Assembly: GCA_015068935.1 (NCBI GenBank)
Contig: SVJO01000007.1
Span: 1-51,176 of the forward strand
Source of the DNA: Oscillospiraceae bacterium
GTDB lineage: Bacteria > Bacillota > Clostridia > UBA1381 > UBA9506
Length of the DNA: 51,176 nucleotides
Reading direction: 5' to 3'
In this document: piece after piece, positions 33,058-41,194 of the stretch
Layout of the letters: the number at the start of each line of letters is the position of its first letter
Position numbering within the stretch: the first letter of the stretch is position 1
The notes under the pieces: generated by a model
Told to the model about the DNA's origin: nothing
Database searches by the model: none
What the model saw: the letters and a program-made list of their open reading frames with translations, nothing else
Translations under genes and position numbers: made by a program

Positions 33058-34230
33058 TTAAAAATAGCTTACTTTAATCCTTTTCCCCATTAATTTAAGG
33101 CACTTTGACAGTTCTTCAACCAGATTCATCTTAATACTGAAATTTATAGGAAGGTCAGGGTTCTGGTGTGCCGGATTTATAGCACGTCCGACATAGAAGT
33201 TTATATCCGTTGCTTCCTCAAACAACAATTGACAAATAAGGGAAGCACCATCTCGTTTATAATTCCAATGCTCATACATTTCATTTTTTCCCAAGTAATC
33301 TTTAGCATATTCCAATACTTTATTAACAGTGATAACACCCTCTGTTACCAGGTCTACGCCCTCAATCTTTGCAATTGGAGGAATATCGGATTTCTCGAAA
33401 TTAAGCGATGCCCTAAGCGGCTTCCTCAAATATTTAGCTGCAATAGACGAAGTTGTTCCGCCGCATATAATGTGCTTCCCCTCTTTTGAAAAGAAAAGGG
33501 ACATCATTCTGTCACAGTCATCACGGTTAAAAGGAGGCCCGAAAAGGATATTCATAGGTTCTCTCCTTCTTATTTTCACTATACAGGCAGTTGCATCATC
33601 ACCGGGTTTCTGACCATAGAGCTTATCACACTCATCAACTAAAAGTGTCGATAAATTCTTTGCAGTAAGTCCTGTTACCGACATAGTTTCCATAAATTCA
33701 ATTATTTCTTCTCGTTTCCAGCCAAAATTATAAGCCATACCGATTCCGGCATGAGGACAGCCATCGCTCATGGCTATAAAAATATCCCCCTCCTGTAGAC
33801 GAATAACAGATTTATAGATTTTCTTTCCGTCAATATTTATTTCGGTTTTAGGATAGTCATAGTTTTTATTATCACGAAGAACAATAACCTGAGGATTATC
33901 ATACTGAATTATTTCTGCGGTTTCATTTCCTATAATGTGCATAATTGTAAATGTCGAATAGGCAACCCCTCTTACCGAACAAACAGGGAGTGTTGCCGCA
34001 ATAGTTGATACACATTCCTCAAGCGGAAGCTCTGCTGCCATCATCGTTGAAATTATTTTTGACGTGAGCGTAGAAAGAATACTCGCTTTAACACCGCTTC
34101 CAAGACCATCAGCCAGAACAACAACTATTGAGTTATCATTTTTTTCAACTATTTCCACATGGTCGCCGCAAAGCTGCTCTCCGTAATGGTTAATACTTTT
34201 CCAGCCGATATCTGCACATAAATCATTCAT
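33058..34230 (-). CDS. SpoIIE/PP2C-type serine phosphatase
   Basis: This 390-residue cytosolic protein has a PP2C/SpoIIE-type phosphatase fold in its first two thirds: SIVVVLADGLGSGVKASILS (metal-binding Asp-Gly), IFIAMSDGCPHAGIGM and KPGDDATACIVKIR (Asp-Asp) are the metal-ligand motifs. The last 130 residues (from about GKHIICGGTTSSIAAKYL) form an additional domain found with these hydrogenase-linked phosphatases. It overlaps the end of the sensory hydrogenase by eight bases, implying coupling. In other anaerobes group C hydrogenases are encoded next to phosphatases and kinases, so a signalling role in sensing H2 is likely. No anti-sigma target is visible. Confidence 0.88.
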   Translation of the reverse strand: MNDLCADIGWKSINHYGEQLCGDHVEIVEKNDNSIVVVLADGLGSGVKASILSTLTSKIISTMMAAELPLEECVSTIAATLPVCSVRGVAYSTFTIMHIIGNETAEIIQYDNPQVIVLRDNKNYDYPKTEINIDGKKIYKSVIRLQEGDIFIAMSDGCPHAGIGMAYNFGWKREEIIEFMETMSVTGLTAKNLSTLLVDECDKLYGQKPGDDATACIVKIRRREPMNILFGPPFNRDDCDRMMSLFFSKEGKHIICGGTTSSIAAKYLRKPLRASLNFEKSDIPPIAKIEGVDLVTEGVITVNKVLEYAKDYLGKNEMYEHWNYKRDGASLICQLLFEEATDINFYVGRAINPAHQNPDLPINFSIKMNLVEELSKCLKLMGKRIKVSYF

Positions 34231-35902
34231 CCTGAATTGACTCCTTTAATTTTGCAAGCGCAATTTTTGTTTCTGCAGCTGTTTCACCAAGAAGCGATGC
34301 GATTTCCTGTACAATTCGCATCTGTTTATCAACAACCTTATCGGCAACTTCAATCGTTTGTCTACTGATGCTCTCTTTCTTTTCGCGCTCATTCTGCGCG
34401 TCTGTAATATCACGTAAAATACCAATGAGCAGATGAGAATCTTTGTCATATATAACCGACTGCTCAACATAACGCTTATATTCGGCAAGATATACTATCT
34501 TATTTTTGATATCCTTCTTAGTATTTCTTACCTCTATAAAATCGCTCGGTTCCATGATACGAACTACCAAATCGCCGAGCACATCCTCGCTTGAACGGAT
34601 ATTCATTATATTTCTTGCAGCATCATTTATTTGCTGCACTTCAAGTTCTTCGTTAAGAACTATAAGGCCGTTTGGAGTATTTTTTACAATAGCATCAGAA
34701 AAGCTTTCTGCCTTTTCTTTCAAAAATGGCAGACACATTGAAATTTCCGCCTTGCCCTGACAAATAGCAATTGCCTTTTCCCGACAAGTATTATACCCGC
34801 AGGAACCACAGTTAAGCTCATGTGAGGGCTTGAATTTACCCATCTGACGAAGTACATTATAAATTTCTGTCTCCGAAGGCATCTGCAATCTGTGTTCTAT
34901 GTATGAAAACTGTTTTTTCAATTCCAGATTTTCAGGCTGGTCTACATTAAAATCTTTACTACCTGCGTACTTTGCTATAGTAATAAAATCCTTAACAGGT
35001 GACGTGCGATGATACTTTTCCATAACGGGCCCGCCAATACAACTTCCGCTGCATGCCGACATTTCAATAAAGCATTTATTAATTTTTCCGCTCTCTATAT
35101 CTTTTAAAGCATCAATACAATTTTCAATCCCGTCAAGCGCCATATATGTATATCCTGAAATATTTTGTTCCATTGTTTTTAAGATTCCTCCTGTTGTGGG
35201 GAAAAATCTCGCACGGCTTTCCTCACTGGAATCCATATCCATTTTAAGCTCAATGTTTTCTTCTTTTAACCAGTTTGTAAGTTCTTCGAAGGTTAAAACT
35301 GCATCAACGATACCTTCATAATGTTCAGCCTCATCCTTTTTAGCAACACAAGGACCAATAAACACAGTTTTTGAGTTTGGAAATCTCTTTTTTATATCCT
35401 GACAATGTGCTTGCATAGGAGAAACAACATCTGCCAGATATTCAAGCGATGCAGGAAAATATTTTTGTATAAGCAAATTAACAGAATGACAGCAAGATGA
35501 AATTATGATATTGCGGTCATCTTCACGGAGCATTCTCTCATATTCATTTTTAACTATTGTCGCACCAATCGCTGTTTCTTCAACATCGAAAAAGCCCAGT
35601 TTTTGAAGAGCATCACGCATCGCATTGATTCCGATTCCTTCATAGTTCGCTACAAAAGAGGGAGCCAGGCTTACAATGACCTGGTCGCCGCTTTGCAAAA
35701 GCACCTTTGCTTTTTCAGTTTCATCTACAATCTGTTTTGCATTCTGAGGACATATAACAAAGCATTGTCCGCACAAGATACATTCATTTCCAATAATATG
35801 AGCCTGATTTCCTGAAAAGCGAATCGCTTTTACGGGACAGTGGCGAATACATTTATAACAATTCTTACAGTTCGACTTTTTTAATGTTAAACAGTTTGGC
35901 AT
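34223..35902 (-). CDS. PAS-domain [FeFe] hydrogenase, putative H2 sensor (HydS-like)
   Basis: The 559-residue protein joins an N-terminal 2x4Fe-4S domain (NCKNCYKCIRHCPVKAI; CILCGQCFVICPQNAKQI), an H-cluster domain, a CxxC iron-sulfur segment (NCGSCGYNTCREKAIAICQG, about 385) and a PAS domain (from about 425). H-cluster motifs are L1 ISSCCHSVNLL, L2 IGPCVAKKDEAEH and L3 EMSACSGSCIGGPVM: all ligating cysteines are kept, but the usual Pro after L1 is His. This domain order fits group C, thought to sense rather than turn over H2. I set the start at 35902 (MPNCLTLKK; GGGGTGGGAG upstream). It is coupled to the SpoIIE-like phosphatase. Confidence 0.9.
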   Translation of the reverse strand: MPNCLTLKKSNCKNCYKCIRHCPVKAIRFSGNQAHIIGNECILCGQCFVICPQNAKQIVDETEKAKVLLQSGDQVIVSLAPSFVANYEGIGINAMRDALQKLGFFDVEETAIGATIVKNEYERMLREDDRNIIISSCCHSVNLLIQKYFPASLEYLADVVSPMQAHCQDIKKRFPNSKTVFIGPCVAKKDEAEHYEGIVDAVLTFEELTNWLKEENIELKMDMDSSEESRARFFPTTGGILKTMEQNISGYTYMALDGIENCIDALKDIESGKINKCFIEMSACSGSCIGGPVMEKYHRTSPVKDFITIAKYAGSKDFNVDQPENLELKKQFSYIEHRLQMPSETEIYNVLRQMGKFKPSHELNCGSCGYNTCREKAIAICQGKAEISMCLPFLKEKAESFSDAIVKNTPNGLIVLNEELEVQQINDAARNIMNIRSSEDVLGDLVVRIMEPSDFIEVRNTKKDIKNKIVYLAEYKRYVEQSVIYDKDSHLLIGILRDITDAQNEREKKESISRQTIEVADKVVDKQMRIVQEIASLLGETAAETKIALAKLKESIQDE

Positions 35903-35968
35903 TATGCTCCCACCCCTTTCTTTTCTAAACAAAAACTGCTGCCCAAAATCGTGATAACCGTATAATCA

Positions 35969-36208
35969 TCACGCTTTTGCCAGAATTTCGTCCTTAAAAA
36001 ATTCGTCGACTGTTTCAGGAGCAACTGAGAAGAACTTGTCATCCACAGTTACGCAAACACCCTGCTGACATTTGCCCAGGCAGAATGTTCCGCTAAGTTC
36101 TATCTTGTCGCTAAGATTATTTTCAGCAATTAAACACTGAAGCTTCTCAACAACCTGACGGGAACCTTTAATATGACATGAACTACCAATGCACACAATA
36201 ATTTTCAC
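35969..36208 (-). CDS. NuoE-like [2Fe-2S] thioredoxin-fold ferredoxin
   Basis: This 79-residue protein is a small thioredoxin-like [2Fe-2S] ferredoxin. Ligands are Cys6 and Cys11 (CIGSSC) and Cys43 and Cys47 (FCLGKCQQGV), the pattern of the NuoE/HoxE C-terminal domain; Cys25 and Cys52 are extra. It starts with GTG at 36208, with AAGGATG upstream. It leads the hydrogenase cluster and probably passes electrons to or from one of the hydrogenases. Between it and the sensory hydrogenase are 66 bases. Confidence 0.85.
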   Translation of the reverse strand: MKIIVCIGSSCHIKGSRQVVEKLQCLIAENNLSDKIELSGTFCLGKCQQGVCVTVDDKFFSVAPETVDEFFKDEILAKA

Positions 36209-36520
36209 TTTTAAAACATCCTTCCACTCATTTTGCTGTATGTATTTAAAATATAAACAGCAAATTTTTTATTATTAGTAATCAGCATATGTACCCTGAA
36301 AGATTGCAGGCAAGTTAAAACTCACATAAGTTTTTAAAAGAAATAATCCTTATATGCTAATTATAAAATTGATGCACAATTTAGATATCAATTTTACCAG
36401 GAGTAAAAATGTTTGCTTGCAAGGACATTTTTACGACGCAGTCAATTGACACAGCGGTCAAAGACCGCAAAAAGCCGAAAGGTTTTAGGAATTTTATAAA
36501 ATAAAATTTCGTATGTGTCA
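36209..36520 (-). promoter_or_regulatory. About 300-nt structured leader of the hydrogenase operon
   Basis: The region between the promoter at 36521-36549 and the GTG at 36208 has no gene on the minus strand but contains at least five perfect or near-perfect stems: 36490-36508 (8 bp), 36454-36468 (GCGGTC/GACCGC, loop AAA), 36403-36434 (10 bp GTAAAAATGT/ACATTTTTAC), 36364-36396 (10 bp TAAAATTGAT/ATCAATTTTA) and 36232-36264 (8 bp), the last just upstream of the ribosome binding site. I do not match it to a known riboswitch class. A 31-codon plus-strand frame lies across it (36409-36504). Confidence 0.5.
36409..36504 (+). CDS. Possible small ORF antisense to the hydrogenase leader (31 residues)
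   Basis: A 31-codon frame (starting MFACKDIFTTQSIDTAVKDR, ending FRNFIK) follows AGGAG with a 5-base gap. It lies opposite the stems of the hydrogenase leader, so codon choice is constrained by the hairpins. No clear plus-strand promoter is seen. I do not recognise the peptide and consider that it may be a coincidence of a structured RNA element. Confidence 0.2.
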   Translation: MFACKDIFTTQSIDTAVKDRKKPKGFRNFIK

Positions 36521-36549
36521 ATTATAATATATATCACAAATATTGTCAA
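36521..36549 (-). promoter_or_regulatory. Consensus sigma-A promoter of the hydrogenase operon
   Basis: On the minus strand TTGACA (36544-36549) and TATAAT (36521-36526) are separated by 17 bases: perfect hexamers and spacing. Predicted start is near 36514, about 305 bases upstream of the first coding codon. Confidence 0.75.
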
Positions 36550-36576
36550 CAAAACACATGGGCAGTTTGGGTATCT

Positions 36577-36598
36577 TTTGTTAAGTTTATGTAACAAA
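36577..36598. promoter_or_regulatory. Inverted repeat resembling a Rex box between divergent promoters
   Basis: TTTGTTA and TAACAAA are 7-base complementary arms separated by 8 bases. The arms match those of the redox regulator Rex (TTGTTA/TAACAA), but the usual separation is 6, so this is a non-standard spacing. It lies 28 bases upstream of the hydrogenase -35 and 13 bases upstream of the -35 of the divergent membrane-protein gene. Confidence 0.35.
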
Positions 36599-36610
36599 TT
36601 TCTTTATCAT

Positions 36611-36639
36611 TTGAAATTTGTTAACCTTTGATATATACT
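36611..36639 (+). promoter_or_regulatory. Predicted promoter of the TVP38/TMEM64 gene
   Basis: TTGAAA (36611-36616) and TATACT (36634-36639) on the plus strand, 17 bases apart, about 30 bases before the start codon. Confidence 0.55.
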
Positions 36640-36668
36640 ACAATTTATAAGAGGATTTGAGGTGAGCT

Positions 36669-37364
36669 ATGAAAAAGAGAACTTATAAGATAATTTCTGT
36701 TTTTGCATTTATATTAGTAATAGCATTTCTCTCTGTTATTGCTTTTGAACTTATTAAATCATATAAACATCCCGAGCTTTTTAAAGAATATATTGAAGGC
36801 TTTGGAGTCTGGGGATTTTTTGTTATGCTTTTAATTCAGATTACTCAGGTTGTTGTAGCCTTTATTCCAGGGGAGGCTATTGAGTTTGTTGCAGGAACAA
36901 TTTATGGTTGGTTTGGCGGACTTATTCTTTGCTCGTTTGGCATAACAATAGGCCAGCTCATTATCTTTAAAGCTGTCCGTTTTTTCGGAAAAGGGCTTGT
37001 TGAAAGAGCTGCAGGCAGCAAAATAATGAATAAATATAGATTTTTGTATGATGAAAAAAGGCTTAAAAAGGTCATATTCTTTCTGTTCTTTATTCCTGGA
37101 ACACCGAAGGATTTGATTACATACATTGTCCCTCTCACAAAAATTCAGCTTAAGGATTTCATTATCATAACTCTTTTTGCAAGACTTCCCTCCGTCATTA
37201 CATCAACCTATGCAGGAGATGCATTTGCTGACAAAGCCATTTTAAAGCTTGTTGTAATTTATGGGATTGTTTTAATATTCTCTGCCGTCGGTTTACTGAT
37301 TTATAAACATTGGGATAAAAAACATACCGCAAGACAAAATATAAATGAGATAAAAAAAATATGA
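36669..37364 (+). CDS. TVP38/TMEM64 (DedA/VTT-domain) membrane protein
   Basis: This 231-residue membrane protein belongs to the SNARE-associated/VTT family. It has an N-terminal helix (about 8-28), the VTT domain with FIPGEAIEFVAGTIYGWFGG near residue 65 and PGTPKDLITYIVPLTKIQL near 140, and a C-terminal helix (about 195-217). Members of the VTT group are thought to move lipids between leaflets; the exact role is unknown here. It is monocistronic and divergent from the hydrogenase operon, sharing the upstream region with the inverted repeat. Confidence 0.9.
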   Translation: MKKRTYKIISVFAFILVIAFLSVIAFELIKSYKHPELFKEYIEGFGVWGFFVMLLIQITQVVVAFIPGEAIEFVAGTIYGWFGGLILCSFGITIGQLIIFKAVRFFGKGLVERAAGSKIMNKYRFLYDEKRLKKVIFFLFFIPGTPKDLITYIVPLTKIQLKDFIIITLFARLPSVITSTYAGDAFADKAILKLVVIYGIVLIFSAVGLLIYKHWDKKHTARQNINEIKKI

Positions 37365-37390
37365 GTCCTGATTTAAGTCAGGACTCATAT
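37359..37390. terminator. Bidirectional terminator between the TVP38 gene and pheT
   Basis: ATATGAGTCCTGA (37359-37371) and its exact complement (37378-37390) pair with a 6-base loop, preceded by eight A and followed by six T. The stop codon of the plus-strand gene lies in the first arm. Confidence 0.85.
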
Positions 37391-37393
37391 TTT

Positions 37394-39793
37394 TTATCTT
37401 AATGAAACTCCAAGTTTAAATTCCAAATCCTTTAGTATTTTTGAGGTAAACTTCTCTATTTCCTTTTCAGAGAAGCTCTTTTCTTCAGGCGATATAACAA
37501 CGTTAAATGCCATACTCTTTTTGCCCTCACCTATTTGTTTGCCGCGGAATATGTCAAACAGCTTGATGCTTGTTACATATTTGCATGATTTTCTAATAGA
37601 ATCCTCAATCTCGCCGCATGTTACCTTCTCATCGCAAACAAATGCAAAGTCTCTTACAATATCATTAAACTGTGAAATTGGTTTATATTTCATTGATGAT
37701 TTATAGAAGGAAGAGAGTTTTTCATAATCTATCTCACCTATAAACACTTTTTTACCCAGAGACATTTCCTCGCTGATTTCATGTGAGAGCTGACCTATAT
37801 AGCCGATAATCTCTCCTTCGCATAAGATATCTGCTGTAATTCCCGGATGAAGAAATGGTTTTTCTCCCCTTTGATATGAGAATGTGAGATTAAACTCATC
37901 TGCAATTCCCTCTGCAATACCTTTAAACGTAAAGAAATCCTCATCGTCTCCAAAAGCGCCTATAGATATTGTTTTTCTCTCATGCGGAAGCTCTGAAAGC
38001 GGAAATTCCTTCGCTAAAAATACATTTGCAATTTCAAAGAATCTTCCTTCGCTATTTCCATTTCTATAGTTTTTAACTATAGTATTAAGCATTATCGGAG
38101 CTAAAGTTGTTGCCATGATTGAATAGTTTTCGCTTATTGGATTATCTATTCTTATAGCTTTTCTCTCGGGTGCATCTTGTGGTATATGAAGCATGTCGAG
38201 GTCTTTTTGCGAATAGAAACTGAAATTTATTGTCTCATATGCTCCCTGCATTTTGAGTGCATTTTTAGTTTTCAACTCAAACTGCTGTTTTTCTGTAAGG
38301 CCCCCGTTTGTTATTTCTGCGAATTTAAGATGCTGTGCAACAATATGGTTATACCCGTAAATTCTGATAACTTCCTCTGCCAAATCCTCATAACCTTCAA
38401 CATCTTCACGGTAAAGAGGAGCCGAAACTGTGATATTTTCGCCTTCTACATTAACATTAAAATCAAGTCTTCTTAAAATATCTGTTATAGTGTCAGGCTC
38501 AACCTCAATCCCTAAAACCCTGTTGATTTTAGCAAATGTTGTTTTGATAGTCTTAGGTGAAAGCTCTTTTTCGGCACATGTAATACGTGTTCCTGAAACT
38601 GTTCCGCAACCTAGCTTTTCTATCAGGTTAAGGGCACGGTTTTGAGCACATTCCGTTGTATATTCATCAACACCCTTGCAGAATTTTGCACTCGAATCAG
38701 ACGTCTGCCCTAAACTTCTCGATGTCTTTCTAATGCTGTCACGGGCAAATTTTGCAGACTCAAATAAAACATCTGTTGTTGTCTCTTTGATTTCACTGTT
38801 TAAACCGCCCATAATTCCCGCCAATGCAACAGGCTTTTTAAGGTCGCATATTACGAGATTGTTTTCACAGAGCTCAAACTCTTTTTCGTCAAGAGTTATA
38901 ATCTTTTCGCCCTTTTTCGCTCTTCTGACTCTGATTCCCTTTCCATCAAGTGTAGAAAGGTCAAAAGCATGCATCGGCTGACCGAGTTCCATCAAAATAA
39001 AGTTTGTAATATCGACAATATTATTTATTGCATTGATTCCAACTAAAGCAAGCCTTTTTCTCATCCACAGAGGAGATGTTTCTATTTTAACATCCTTAAC
39101 GTAATGCCCTATGTATCTCGGACATAAATCAAACGCACTTACTTCAACAGTTATTTCATCATCATTTGCGCTATCTACAGGCGAAAATGTCATATCGGGT
39201 GCCTTCAGCGGTCGGTTAAATATTGCGGCAACCTCACGCGCCATTCCTAAAATTGACTGACAGTCAGGGCGGTTTGCAGTAATACTTATATCAAGAATAT
39301 AGTCATCAAGTCCTACAACCTTTGCAATATCTTCACCGATAGGAGCATCATCATTTAAGATTAGGATACCATAAACCTCTGCTCCTTCATACCAGTTATT
39401 GTTTATTCCAAGCTCCTCACCTGAGCAAAGCATGCCGTTTGACTCAACGCCTCTTAGTTTTCCCTTTTTAATCTTTACGCCGCCGGGAAGTGTTGAACCA
39501 TCTAAAGCCGCAGGAACAAGAGCGCCCTCAAAAACGTTCTGCGCGCCTGTTACAATCTGTATGTCACTTCCATATTTTTCTCCGCAGTCAACGATACAAA
39601 TCTGAAGATGGTCAGAGTCCTCATGTTTTGTAATCTTTTTGATTTTACCAACTACTACCTTTTCCAAATCTTTTCCTAAATATTTTGTTTCTTCTACCTC
39701 AAAACCGCTTGCAAAAAGCTTTGTTTCGAGCTCTTCTATTGAAATATCGCTGACGTCTACGTAATCATTTAACCAACTGAGCGGTAATAACAT
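37394..39793 (-). CDS. pheT: Phenylalanyl-tRNA synthetase beta subunit
   Basis: PheT is the editing/structural subunit of the alpha2beta2 PheRS. The 799-residue chain has the N-terminal tRNA-binding (EMAP-like) domain (about 40-155), the B3/4 editing domain (about 210-360), the B5 domain (about 400-470), a catalytic-like core and the C-terminal ferredoxin-fold anticodon-binding domain (about 705-799, with YKPISQFNDIVRDFAFVC). Length is typical for Firmicutes. It follows pheS after 16 bases and is controlled by the same T-box. Confidence 0.97.
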   Translation of the reverse strand: MLLPLSWLNDYVDVSDISIEELETKLFASGFEVEETKYLGKDLEKVVVGKIKKITKHEDSDHLQICIVDCGEKYGSDIQIVTGAQNVFEGALVPAALDGSTLPGGVKIKKGKLRGVESNGMLCSGEELGINNNWYEGAEVYGILILNDDAPIGEDIAKVVGLDDYILDISITANRPDCQSILGMAREVAAIFNRPLKAPDMTFSPVDSANDDEITVEVSAFDLCPRYIGHYVKDVKIETSPLWMRKRLALVGINAINNIVDITNFILMELGQPMHAFDLSTLDGKGIRVRRAKKGEKIITLDEKEFELCENNLVICDLKKPVALAGIMGGLNSEIKETTTDVLFESAKFARDSIRKTSRSLGQTSDSSAKFCKGVDEYTTECAQNRALNLIEKLGCGTVSGTRITCAEKELSPKTIKTTFAKINRVLGIEVEPDTITDILRRLDFNVNVEGENITVSAPLYREDVEGYEDLAEEVIRIYGYNHIVAQHLKFAEITNGGLTEKQQFELKTKNALKMQGAYETINFSFYSQKDLDMLHIPQDAPERKAIRIDNPISENYSIMATTLAPIMLNTIVKNYRNGNSEGRFFEIANVFLAKEFPLSELPHERKTISIGAFGDDEDFFTFKGIAEGIADEFNLTFSYQRGEKPFLHPGITADILCEGEIIGYIGQLSHEISEEMSLGKKVFIGEIDYEKLSSFYKSSMKYKPISQFNDIVRDFAFVCDEKVTCGEIEDSIRKSCKYVTSIKLFDIFRGKQIGEGKKSMAFNVVISPEEKSFSEKEIEKFTSKILKDLEFKLGVSLR

Positions 39794-39809
39794 CTATATC
39801 ATTCCTTTC

Positions 39810-40847
39810 TTAACCGATATTCTGCTGTTTGAACTGTCTCAATGTTCTTATATCATTTTCAAACAAAATGTGAATATTATTTATACCGTACTTTAACATA
39901 GTGATTCTGTCTATGCCTATACCAAAAGCAAGTCCTGAGTATTCCTCGGGGTCAATTCCACAGTTTTCTAAAACTTTGCGGTTTACAATACCTCCGCCTA
40001 AAACCTCAATCCAGCCTGTGCCCTTACAGAGACGGCAACCGCTTCCCCCACATTCGCAGCATGTTACATCAACCTCAACACTTGGTTCTGTAAAGGGAAA
40101 ATATGAAGGACGGAGCCTTGTTTTTGCCTCAGACGAGAACATCTCTTTTGCAAACAAGTCAAGCATTCCATAAAGGTCGCAAACAGAAATATTTTTATCA
40201 ACAACCAACCCTTCCATCTGATGAAACATGGGTGAATGTGTTGCATCATAGTCAGAACGGAACACTCTTCCTGGGCTTAAAACCTTAATAGGCGGTTTTA
40301 CAGCTTCCATAGTCCTTATCTGACCTGGTGATGTCTGCGTTCTTAAAAGAATATTTTCTGTGATATAAAATGTGTCCTGTTCTGCTCTTGCAGGGTGGTC
40401 AGAAGGCACATTTAACGCCGTAAAATTATAATAATCCGTCTCTATTTCAGGCCCCTCGAAAACATCAAAACCAAGACCTGCGAAAATCTTTATAATCTCC
40501 TGCTTAACAATGGTTGTAGGATGGAGCGAACCTGTTTCATTCTTTCTGGCAGGCATAGTAATATCAACCGTTTCAGATTCGTTAGCCTTAGCCAGCTCCT
40601 CTTTTTTAATAGCTGCGTCAACCTCTGCAAATTCCTGCTCTGCCCAGTTTTTAAACTCATTTATGATTTTACCGAACTGAGGTCTGTCCTCTTTGGGGAC
40701 ATTTCTCATTTCTTTCATCAGATTGGGGATTTCTCCCGCTTTTGTGCTTAAATACTGTTCCCTCAGCTTTTTAAACTCTTCCCTTGTGAGCTTTACTGAA
40801 AGTGCTTCTTTAATATTTTTTCTGAGCTGTTCAATCTTTTCGTTCAT
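39810..40847 (-). CDS. pheS: Phenylalanyl-tRNA synthetase alpha subunit
   Basis: PheS is the catalytic subunit that charges tRNA-Phe. I set the start at 40847 (MNEKIEQLRKNIKEALS, AGGAGG upstream), giving 345 residues; the longer frame runs into the T-box. Features are the N-terminal coiled coil (about 1-85), and the class II motifs FDVFEGPEIETDYYNFTALN and PMFHQMEGLVVDKNISV (motif 2), ending in SGLAFGIGIDRITMLKYGI (motif 3). It also has a CCECGGSGCRLCKGTGW Cys cluster, a zinc-site-like insertion seen in some bacterial PheS. Confidence 0.97.
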   Translation of the reverse strand: MNEKIEQLRKNIKEALSVKLTREEFKKLREQYLSTKAGEIPNLMKEMRNVPKEDRPQFGKIINEFKNWAEQEFAEVDAAIKKEELAKANESETVDITMPARKNETGSLHPTTIVKQEIIKIFAGLGFDVFEGPEIETDYYNFTALNVPSDHPARAEQDTFYITENILLRTQTSPGQIRTMEAVKPPIKVLSPGRVFRSDYDATHSPMFHQMEGLVVDKNISVCDLYGMLDLFAKEMFSSEAKTRLRPSYFPFTEPSVEVDVTCCECGGSGCRLCKGTGWIEVLGGGIVNRKVLENCGIDPEEYSGLAFGIGIDRITMLKYGINNIHILFENDIRTLRQFKQQNIG

Positions 40848-40880
40848 ATTAACCTCCTGTATCAAATGGAAAATCAGTAT

Positions 40881-41150
40881 AAAAAAAGAGCAATCTCCCG
40901 TAAGGGACGAGATTGCTCGCGGTACCACCCTAATTCAGAGAAAAATCTCTGCACTCTTTTTCTGCTTTTTTTGCGGCAGTCGCATCTGTTTAATGCATGA
41001 AGAAAATTACATGCTTTTCACAGAAGGCTCCCACGCTGAAATTCATGCACAGTCTTCACAGAAGCACTCACAGCCGCCGATGCTCCCTCTCTTTGAGAAA
41101 TCTCTGCACACTACTTACACGTTTTCACAGCCTACTATTTTTATAGCTAC
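40881..41150 (-). promoter_or_regulatory. T-box leader controlling pheST (Phe specifier)
   Basis: The T-box AGGGTGGTACCGCG is present on the minus strand (40918-40931), followed by the terminator stem GAGCAATCTC/GAGATTGCTC (40888-40918) and a run of T (40881-40887). Upstream is a Stem I region whose specifier loop reads ATGAATTTCAGCG; TTC (plus strand 41038-41040) is the Phe codon expected for pheS. Uncharged tRNA-Phe should favour the antiterminator and raise pheST expression. Confidence 0.92.
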
Positions 41151-41154
41151 GATA

Positions 41155-41183
41155 ATTATATCTTTTTTTATCAGTTCTGTCAA
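41155..41183 (-). promoter_or_regulatory. Consensus promoter of the pheST T-box transcript
   Basis: TTGACA (41178-41183) and TATAAT (41155-41160) on the minus strand, 17 bases apart. It lies between the end of the UPF0210 gene (41195) and the T-box. Confidence 0.75.
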
Positions 41184-41194
41184 CTAAATTTTTA

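Noticed and set aside
36209-36520. c-di-GMP (GEMM) riboswitch in the hydrogenase leader
   Set aside because: The conserved GEMM core (AGGGCAAACC, GGGACGCAAAGCC) is absent on both strands.
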